In this document: piece by piece, positions 1-4,434 of the stretch | Numbering within the stretch: the first letter of the stretch is position 1 | Layout of the letters: every line of letters begins with the position of its first letter | NCBI GenBank assembly: GCA_025455085.1 | Contig: JALONF010000091.1 | Location: 1-7,789 of the forward strand | Direction: 5' to 3' | Length of the DNA stretch: 7,789 nt | Origin: Ignavibacteriaceae bacterium | GTDB taxonomy: Bacteria > Bacteroidota > Ignavibacteria > Ignavibacteriales > Ignavibacteriaceae | Program-made: the position numbers and the translations under genes | The notes under the pieces: model-generated | Seen by the model: the letters and a program-made list of their open reading frames with translations, nothing else | What the model was told of the DNA's origin: nothing | Database searches by the model: none

Positions 1-84
1 TTCAAGTAAAAAATATTACTTCAAAAATAACTAAAAATTTGTGTCTTTATGTTAGTTTGAAGAATTGCAACTTTCGAAAAGTCA

Positions 85-138
85 GTACACCTGTAGGGAT
101 TCTCCGCCAAAGGCGGATAAGCCTCCGGCTGAGAACCC
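85..138 (-). repeat. Partial duplicate of the tRNA-Arg 3' end, interrupted by an insert
   Basis: Positions 85-102 match 146-163 (the tRNA 3' end plus one flanking base) at 17 of 18 positions, with one difference (92 versus 153). Positions 133-138 then continue with the next six tRNA bases (164-169). Once the 30 bp at 103-132 are removed, the relic is 23/24 identical to the tRNA 3' end and T-arm. It is too short to form a tRNA. Duplicated tRNA 3' ends are typical attachment-site scars of integrating elements, but simple local duplication is equally possible. No integrase is visible. Confidence 0.7.
103..132. repeat. 30-bp double-hairpin palindromic insert
   Basis: Two small perfect hairpins stand side by side: TCCGCC-AAA-GGCGGA (103-117) and AGCC-TCC-GGCT (120-130). 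They are enclosed by TTCTC (100-104) and GAGAA (131-135). The insert sits exactly inside the palindromic TTCGAA core of the duplicated T-loop, so insert and target together make a three-stem cruciform. It is much more GC-rich than the surroundings. It resembles the short dispersed palindromic repeats of many bacterial genomes; whether it is repeated elsewhere cannot be seen here. Confidence 0.6.
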
Positions 139-146
139 ATTTATTG

Positions 147-220
147 TACACCCGTAGGGATTCGAACCCCAAACCTTCTGATCCGTAGTCAGATGCTCTA
201 TCCAATTGAGCTACGGGTGC
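147..220 (-). tRNA. tRNA-Arg (anticodon ACG)
   Basis: Read on the minus strand this folds as a complete 74-nt cloverleaf. The 7-bp acceptor stem is GCACCCG with CGGGTGT, including a G1-U72 wobble. The D-arm is GCTC/GAGC, and the anticodon stem TCTGA/TCAGA carries the loop CTACGGA. The T-arm TGGGG/CCCTA carries the loop TTCGAAT, and the discriminator base is A. The anticodon ACG (plus-strand 184-186) reads CGN arginine codons and would need deamination of A34 to inosine by TadA. CCA is not encoded: the sequence after the discriminator is CAATAA. The gene points away from the dap operon. Part of its 3' end is duplicated just downstream (85-138). Confidence 0.96.
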
Positions 221-264
221 AAATTCAATTAACAATTAAGAATGAACAATTCATAATTACGGTG

Positions 265-272
265 CAAATATA
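265..272 (-). promoter_or_regulatory. Possible tRNA-Arg promoter, -7 element
   Basis: On the minus strand these bases read TATATTTG, matching the Bacteroidota -7 consensus TAnnTTTG. They lie 44 bp before the mature tRNA 5' end, leaving room for a short trimmed leader. An upstream TTG at the usual 17-23 bp spacing is not clear; the nearest lies only about 11 bp away. The assignment rests on the -7 match and position alone. Confidence 0.35.
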
Positions 273-308
273 ATCTAAAATTCCAAAAAATTAAGGTTCA
301 TTTTATAG

Positions 309-330
309 TTGGATTCTCTGCTCAATCCAA
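309..330. other. Hairpin in gene-free region
   Basis: TTGGATT (309-315) and AATCCAA (324-330) form a perfect 7-bp stem with an 8-nt loop. G308 and C332 could add a pair if A331 is bulged. No T-run follows on either strand, so it is not a typical intrinsic terminator. Its role is unknown. Confidence 0.4.
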
Positions 331-497
331 ACGTAAACTTAAAAATTCATCAGAAACTCTTGAAGGAACAAATGCATCATTCTAATAAAGATAGTTGTTA
401 TGTTCTCAAATTTATAAACTTATAAAGTCTTTGATTGCGAATAATCATTACTTAGATCAATTTTCACTGGCATATAACTTGGAGTCGGAAATATTCA

Positions 498-599
498 GGC
501 AAGAGTTTAAATGTGCTCATCGCAAATAAAGATTTGCTCTAATTCAAAGATGCGTTGGAGTTTTTGAATTTTCCGGAGGCGTGATGAGCCACTCTTGCC
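498..599. other. Nested inverted-repeat element: structured RNA or small palindromic element
   Basis: Four perfect complementary stems fit without conflict into 102 bp. The outer stem is GGCAAGAGT (498-506) with ACTCTTGCC (591-599). Next inside is GCTCATC (515-521) with GATGAGC (583-589). Two hairpins lie within: GCAAAT/ATTTGC (522-527/532-537, loop AAAG) and AATTCAAA/TTTGAATT (541-548/563-570). The second hairpin can grow by three more pairs through G-U wobbles. Together this is a 30-bp three-way-junction fold. GAGTCG (482-487) and CGACTC (632-637) could add an outer helix. The strand is undetermined. I recognise no known RNA family; a non-autonomous mobile element with 9-bp terminal inverted repeats is the alternative, but no target-site duplication is visible. 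Confidence 0.45.
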
Positions 600-695
600 A
601 ACGATAATCATTTCTCTGTTATCTTCACACTCGACTCATGATTACCCAAATGAACTGATTTAATTATAGCCTTAACAATCTTCAATTATTTTTCA

Positions 696-703
696 TATTT
701 TTG
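696..703 (+). promoter_or_regulatory. Possible dap operon promoter, -7 element
   Basis: TATTTTTG matches the Bacteroidota -7 consensus TAnnTTTG and lies 63 bp before the dapA ATG. No convincing TTG element is present 17-23 bp upstream. In an AT-rich region such a match can occur by chance, so this is only a candidate. Confidence 0.3.
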
Positions 704-754
704 AGGCGAATTATGATTGGCCTTTGGCTGAAGCAAACCCAAATTCACTAATCA

Positions 755-760
755 AAAGGA
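755..760 (+). promoter_or_regulatory. Ribosome binding site of dapA
   Basis: AAAGGA ends 6 bp before the ATG at 767 but only 3 bp before the in-frame TTG at 764. The spacing selects the ATG as the dapA start. Confidence 0.75.
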
Positions 761-766
761 TAATTG

Positions 767-1636
767 ATGTTCAAAGGAACTGGCACGGCTCTTATAACTC
801 CATTTAAAGTAGATCTATCAGTTGATTATGATGCACTTAAAAAAATTGTCAAACAGCAGCTTGATGGTGGAATAGATGCATTGGTAGTAATTGGTACAAC
901 AGGAGAATCACCGGTAATCGAATTTGATGAAAGGGAAAAAATAATTTCACTCGTAGTTAGAGAAGTGAAAGGAAAAATTCCCGTAATTGTTGGTACCGGA
1001 ACTAACAACACTAAAAAAGTTGTCGAGCTTAACAATCAAGCAAAAAATTTAAAAGCAGACGGAGTTTTAATAGTTAATCCATACTACAATAAAGGTACTC
1101 AGGATAGTCTTGTTGAACACTACAAATTCATTTCAGAAAGAACAAAGCTTCCAATAATTCTTTACAATGTTCCATCAAGAACAGGTATGAATATTCTTCC
1201 CGAGACAGTTGTAAAAATTCATAAAGAATGTAAAAATGTTGTGGCAATTAAAGAAGCCAGCGGAAACATTTCTCAGATCGCTCATCTTATTTCAATCAAA
1301 CCAAAATCATTATCAGTAATATCTGGTAATGATGACCAGACACTTGCAATTATGGCTTCTGGTGGAGATGGTGTTATTTCTGTTTTTTCAAATCTATATC
1401 CAGCTGAAATGAAAAAAATAACAGATGAGATGTTAAATAATAATTTGAAATTCGCTCAGGTATTGAATAATAAATATTTAAGTATGATGAATGCTCTATT
1501 TGTAGAAACAAGTCCAGCACCTGTAAAATATGTAATGAGCAAACTTGGATTGTGTAAAAATGTTGTACGGCTTCCGCTTGTAAAAGCTACCGACAAAGCC
1601 GAAGAATTGCTTCGTAAAGAAATGAAAAAAATGTGA
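767..1636 (+). CDS. dapA: 4-hydroxy-tetrahydrodipicolinate synthase
   Basis: DapA condenses pyruvate with aspartate 4-semialdehyde, the committed cytoplasmic step to diaminopimelate and lysine. The 289-residue product has the normal family length and is a full (beta/alpha)8 barrel. Visible active-site elements are the GTTGES motif (43-48, Thr44 and Thr45), Tyr107 in NPYYN, Tyr133 and Arg138 in YNVPSRTG, Schiff-base Lys162 in AIKEAS, the SGND loop near 186-189, and GVISVFSN near 202-209. An in-frame TTG lies one codon upstream, but AAAGGA at 755-760 is correctly spaced for the ATG. Numbering matches E. coli up to about residue 140, which shows that allosteric lysine-site positions His53, His56 and Glu84 are Phe, Arg and Lys here. 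Lysine inhibition may therefore be weak (inference). It is the first gene of a probable dapA-dapB-dapH-lysC operon. Related N-acetylneuraminate-lyase-like enzymes share the fold, but motifs and context favour DapA. Confidence 0.96.
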   Translation: MFKGTGTALITPFKVDLSVDYDALKKIVKQQLDGGIDALVVIGTTGESPVIEFDEREKIISLVVREVKGKIPVIVGTGTNNTKKVVELNNQAKNLKADGVLIVNPYYNKGTQDSLVEHYKFISERTKLPIILYNVPSRTGMNILPETVVKIHKECKNVVAIKEASGNISQIAHLISIKPKSLSVISGNDDQTLAIMASGGDGVISVFSNLYPAEMKKITDEMLNNNLKFAQVLNNKYLSMMNALFVETSPAPVKYVMSKLGLCKNVVRLPLVKATDKAEELLRKEMKKM

Positions 1637-1658
1637 GCAATATTATAAGGAGATTATT

Positions 1659-2324
1659 ATGAAGTATGGTTTAGTTGGTGCTTCAGGAAAAATGGGGAAA
1701 GAAGTAATAAGTGTTTTTGCTGAACATAAAAACGAACTTGTCTTTACATTTGATATTCAGGGTGAATGGAAGCAAAGTGATCCTGAAATTTTAATTGACT
1801 GCTCTCTTCCCGAAGCGTTTGATAGAATGATAACGTCGGCAGAAATTTTTAGTGTTCCTTTGATTGTTGCAACCACCGGATTATCAGTAAAAAATCTCTC
1901 CCGGTTAAAAGAATATTCAAAACACCAACCTGTGGTTCAGAGTTATAATTTTTCCATTGGCATTCAGATACTTCTTGAACTTACAAAGAAAGCTTACGAG
2001 AAATTGACTGACTGGGATATTGAAATATCTGAAACTCATCATCGTTTTAAGAAAGATAAGCCATCAGGCACAGCAAAAATGATTCAGAATATTTTTGGAG
2101 ATAGGAAAATTAACACGACCTCGCATAGGTTAGGAAATGTTCCTGGCGATCATACTGTTAGTTTTGCCGGATTGGGTGAAGTGATCTCAATTCAGCATCG
2201 TGCTTTATCAAGAAGAACCTTTGCTGAAGGTATTCTGAAATCTGCTGAGTTTGCTCTGAATAAGAACAATGGATTTTATTCATTTACGGATGTTGTTTTT
2301 GAAAATAATCCGGGGGGACACTGA
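1659..2324 (+). CDS. dapB: 4-hydroxy-tetrahydrodipicolinate reductase, short form
   Basis: DapB reduces the DapA product to tetrahydrodipicolinate with NAD(P)H. The 221-residue protein is shorter than E. coli DapB (273) and closer to the compact thermophile-type enzymes. The missing length lies between the second strand of the nucleotide fold and the IDCSLPEA segment (46-53). The Rossmann motif GASGKMG spans 7-13 and Asp32 ends the second strand, where it could contact the cofactor ribose (inference). ATTG is at 71-74. The substrate motif ETHHRFKKDKPSGTA (125-139) holds the expected acid/base His127 and substrate-binding Lys131, with PSGTA closing the loop. The R-x-G-x-x-PG-x-H segment is at 157-165. 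A strong AAGGAGA (1647-1653) precedes the ATG, 22 bp after the dapA stop, supporting co-transcription. Confidence 0.95.
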   Translation: MKYGLVGASGKMGKEVISVFAEHKNELVFTFDIQGEWKQSDPEILIDCSLPEAFDRMITSAEIFSVPLIVATTGLSVKNLSRLKEYSKHQPVVQSYNFSIGIQILLELTKKAYEKLTDWDIEISETHHRFKKDKPSGTAKMIQNIFGDRKINTTSHRLGNVPGDHTVSFAGLGEVISIQHRALSRRTFAEGILKSAEFALNKNNGFYSFTDVVFENNPGGH

Positions 2325-2378
2325 TTATTATGATTGTTTAAGATCAGTGCAGATCCTAATCAATCAGTGAGATCAGTG
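2319..2378 (+). repeat. ATCAGTG repeats and inverted copy in the dapB-dapH junction
   Basis: ATCAGTG occurs three times, at 2343-2349, 2363-2369 and 2372-2378. The first and third share a 9-bp AGATCAGTG (2341-2349, 2370-2378). The reverse complement CACTGAT covers the dapB stop codon at 2319-2325. CACTGAT can pair with any of the three copies; pairing with the first gives a 7-bp stem and a 17-nt loop. This lies in the 90-bp gap before dapH and could offer alternative hairpins near its start, but function is unproven. Confidence 0.4.
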
Positions 2379-2414
2379 TTCTATTTTTTTGGACTTAAAT
2401 CGAACGGTATTAAA

Positions 2415-3113
2415 ATGGATTCATATGTAATTATCAAAACTATAGCTGATGCCAAGAAGAAAACGCCAGCTAAAATTTATCTTCAAGGCAATCTTGAAAA
2501 AATAAATTTTGGTGAACTTGATTTTTATGGCTCGTCTGTTTCAGGAATTCTGTTCTGCGAATATTCTGATTTTGAAAAAATTTATGAGAGCAACAAACAT
2601 TTCATCACAAAATATAAAATTGAAGTAGACAGAAGAAATTCAGCAATTCCGATGGCTGATCTGACCAAATTCAATTGCAGAATTGAACCCGGTGCCATCA
2701 TCAGAGAAATGGTAGAAATCGGAGATCATTGTGTAATAATGATGGGTGCTGTCTTGAATATTGGTGCAATAATTGGTGAGAGGACAATGATTGATATGAA
2801 TGTTGTCGTTGGTGGCAGAGCAATAGTTGGAAAGAATTGTCACATTGGTGCAGGAACTGTACTTGCAGGCGTAATTGAACCGCCGAGTGCTGATCCTGTT
2901 ATTATTGAAGACGATGTACTCATTGGCGCAAATGCAGTTGTACTGGAAGGTGTAAAGGTTGGTAAAGGTGCAGTAGTGGCTGCAGGATCTATAGTCGTAA
3001 AGGATGTCGAGCCATTTACTGTTGTAGCAGGAGTGCCAGCCAAATTATTAAAAAAGGTTGATGATAAAACAAAAGCTAAAACACAGTTAATGGATGAGTT
3101 GAGAAAACTTTAG
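2415..3113 (+). CDS. dapH: Tetrahydrodipicolinate N-acetyltransferase
   Basis: DapH transfers acetyl from acetyl-CoA to tetrahydrodipicolinate, opening the acetylase branch to meso-diaminopimelate. The protein begins with the small alpha/beta domain of the family (about 1-78). From about 90 to 205 follows a left-handed beta-helix of hexapeptide repeats ([30 protein letters not shown]). Near-invariant DapH stretches are visible: [10 protein letters not shown] (71-80), IEPGAIIRE (90-98) and [12 protein letters not shown] (151-162). The open frame extends back to a TTG at 2334, but those 27 extra residues do not resemble the family and have no ribosome-binding site. The ATG at 2415 gives 232 residues and aligns with the known start of B. 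subtilis DapH, so it is chosen although its Shine-Dalgarno is poor. The succinyl-transferase DapD is excluded by the DapH-type motifs. It is the third gene of the dap-lysC cluster. Confidence 0.93.
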   Translation: MDSYVIIKTIADAKKKTPAKIYLQGNLEKINFGELDFYGSSVSGILFCEYSDFEKIYESNKHFITKYKIEVDRRNSAIPMADLTKFNCRIEPGAIIREMVEIGDHCVIMMGAVLNIGAIIGERTMIDMNVVVGGRAIVGKNCHIGAGTVLAGVIEPPSADPVIIEDDVLIGANAVVLEGVKVGKGAVVAAGSIVVKDVEPFTVVAGVPAKLLKKVDDKTKAKTQLMDELRKL

Positions 3114-3162
3114 TTGAAGATGTTTGATTGCAAATGGATAATGGAAAAATTTTTATAGCGAA

Positions 3163-4356
3163 ATGAAACTAATAGTACAGAAATACGGCGGAAGCAGCGT
3201 TGCTGATGTAGACAAGCTAAAGAAGATTGCTTCGATGATTGCTTCGGTTAAAAAACAGCAGATTGATGTCGTCGTCGTCGTCTCTGCAATGGGTAAAACT
3301 ACAAACCAGCTTATTGAAATGGCAAAAGCAATTTCGCCAAATCCACCAAGAAGAGAAATGGATATGTTACTCAGCACTGGTGAAAGAACATCTATGGCTT
3401 TACTCTGTATTGCTCTTCACGAAGAAGGAATTGAATCTATTTCGTTAACCGGCTCTCAGGCTGGAATAATTACTAATGACCGCCACAACGATGCACGTGT
3501 AATCGAAGTAAGACCAGTTAGAGTTCTGGATGAACTTGACAAAGGCAAAGTGGTTGTAATTGGTGGATTTCAGGGCGTTAGCTATAAAAGAGATATAACA
3601 ACTTTAGGAAGAGGCGGCTCGGATACATCCGCAGTTGCATTAGCAGCTGCTTTGAATGCAGAGCGATGTGAAATCTATTCTGATGTTGACGGAGTTTACA
3701 CAACTGATCCGAATATTGTTAAGGATGCAAAACACCTTCCTGAAATATCCTATCAGCAAATTCAGGAAATGGCAGAAGCGGGAGCTAAAGTCCTGAATGC
3801 GCAGGCAGTTCAGTTTGCTAAAGAAGCAAAGATTGCGTTGTATGCACGTGATACTTTTAATCCTGGCAAAGAAACAATAATCAAAGATGTTACAAAAAAA
3901 GAATTGTCGGGTGTTTTGGCTGTAGTTTATGAAAAAGAAATCGTACGTGTGTTTGTGCATGATGCAGAAAAGATCGGCTGGATTTTGGAATATTTGGAAG
4001 AGCAGCAAATTCCAATCAAAGAATTTCAGGTTTCCGGTATTGCTGGGGATAAAGGTTACAAATGTTCTTTTATAATTTCAACCAGCAGTCTTTATAATTG
4101 GGAAAAAATTAAAGATACTATGGAAGAAAAATTAAGAGATGGTATTTATGTTAATGAAAGTCTGGCTGCTCTGTCAATAATTGGCGAAGGATTCAGCCGC
4201 AATAATGATGCATTAACTGAAACAATGAAGCTCCTCGACAAGCATGGAATAAACTATTATGGTGTGAACACAACCTCTTTCAGGATTTCCCTTCTTGTTG
4301 AAAAATATTTGCTGGAAAAAGCTGTTGAAATTTGCCACGAGTATTGGATCAATTAA
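3163..4356 (+). CDS. lysC: Monofunctional aspartokinase
   Basis: LysC phosphorylates aspartate, the entry step to lysine, diaminopimelate, threonine and methionine. The 397-residue protein has an amino-acid-kinase domain (1 to about 240): KYGGSS (7-12, ATP-site Lys7), LLSTGER (69-75), GFQG (135-138), GRGGSDTSA (149-157) and [12 protein letters not shown] (173-184). Two ACT-like segments follow (about 252-325 and 334-395). It resembles the Bacillus-type enzyme and lacks a homoserine-dehydrogenase domain. The end of the kinase domain and the ACT region are unusual: the common VLHPRA reads VLNAQA (210-215), the PG turn of both ACT domains is absent, and the common STSEIK reads NTTSFR. Lysine control may thus differ (inference). 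The ATG at 3163 is 49 bp after dapH, with no clear Shine-Dalgarno; the [10 protein letters not shown] start matches the family. A hairpin overlaps the stop codon. Confidence 0.94.
   Translation: MKLIVQKYGGSSVADVDKLKKIASMIASVKKQQIDVVVVVSAMGKTTNQLIEMAKAISPNPPRREMDMLLSTGERTSMALLCIALHEEGIESISLTGSQAGIITNDRHNDARVIEVRPVRVLDELDKGKVVVIGGFQGVSYKRDITTLGRGGSDTSAVALAAALNAERCEIYSDVDGVYTTDPNIVKDAKHLPEISYQQIQEMAEAGAKVLNAQAVQFAKEAKIALYARDTFNPGKETIIKDVTKKELSGVLAVVYEKEIVRVFVHDAEKIGWILEYLEEQQIPIKEFQVSGIAGDKGYKCSFIISTSSLYNWEKIKDTMEEKLRDGIYVNESLAALSIIGEGFSRNNDALTETMKLLDKHGINYYGVNTTSFRISLLVEKYLLEKAVEICHEYWIN
3268..3282 (+). repeat. (GTC)5 triplet repeat within lysC
   Basis: Five consecutive GTC codons encode Val36-Val40 in a core strand of the kinase domain. 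A run of valines here is normal for aspartokinases; only the identical codons are notable. Confidence 0.8.
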
Positions 4357-4375
4357 AATTTAAATTGAATCCAAT
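4343..4375 (+). terminator. Hairpin overlapping the lysC stop codon, possible operon terminator
   Basis: ATTGGATCAATT (4343-4354) pairs with AATTGAATCCAAT (4363-4375) as a 12-bp stem with one bulged A and an 8-nt AT loop. The lysC stop TAA (4354-4356) lies at the stem-loop junction. The stem is AT-rich, and the only T-run after it, CTTTT, comes several bases later, so it is not a textbook intrinsic terminator. It could mark the 3' end of the dap-lysC transcript or act as an RNA-protecting hairpin. Confidence 0.4.
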
Positions 4376-4434
4376 CATTAAACTTTTCATCTGAATCATT
4401 TGTTTAATCCTAATATCGATTTAAAAGTATCCTG

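Larger units (their letters stand above)
221..763. other. 543-bp gene-free region between tRNA-Arg and dapA
   Basis: No reading frame here has convincing length, codon pattern or ribosome-binding site, and I recognise no degraded gene. The first ~60 bp are low-complexity AT-rich sequence with repeated CAATT. The remainder holds a hairpin (309-330), a nested inverted-repeat structure (498-599), and a possible promoter and leader for dapA (about 696-766). The distinctive motifs of the lysine riboswitch were looked for upstream of dapA and not found. Confidence 0.7.

Noticed and set aside
1..26. AT-only hairpin AAGTAA (4-9) / TTACTT (16-21) as a terminator for the tRNA
   Set aside because: It has a six-pair stem with a single G-C pair per arm and no T-run, more than 120 bp past the tRNA. 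Such matches are expected by chance in AT-rich DNA.
47..235. 62-residue open frame on the minus strand
   Set aside because: It is the translation of the tRNA-Arg gene and its flank. The peptide APVAQLDRASDYGSEGLGFESL is a well-known artefact of translating tRNA.
411..426. Palindrome TTTATAA-AC-TTATAAA
   Set aside because: It is pure AT low complexity with a two-base centre, too tight for a stable RNA hairpin and common by chance here.
507..611. 34-codon minus-strand frame beginning MIIVGKSGSS
   Set aside because: It is short, has no good ribosome-binding site, matches no family I recognise, and lies across the nested inverted repeats, which explain the sequence better.
600..763. Lysine riboswitch upstream of dapA
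   Set aside because: Expected from gene context, but the characteristic conserved motifs of the five-helix lysine aptamer were not found, and the stems seen at 498-599 do not match its layout.
2334..2414. N-terminal extension of DapH from a TTG at 2334
   Set aside because: The 27 residues do not resemble the family, no Shine-Dalgarno precedes the TTG, and the ATG at 2415 aligns with the known DapH start.
3640..4008. 122-codon minus-strand open frame inside lysC
   Set aside because: It is antisense to conserved aspartokinase coding sequence, and its peptide (rich in Phe, Cys and Ile) looks like a complementary-strand shadow.
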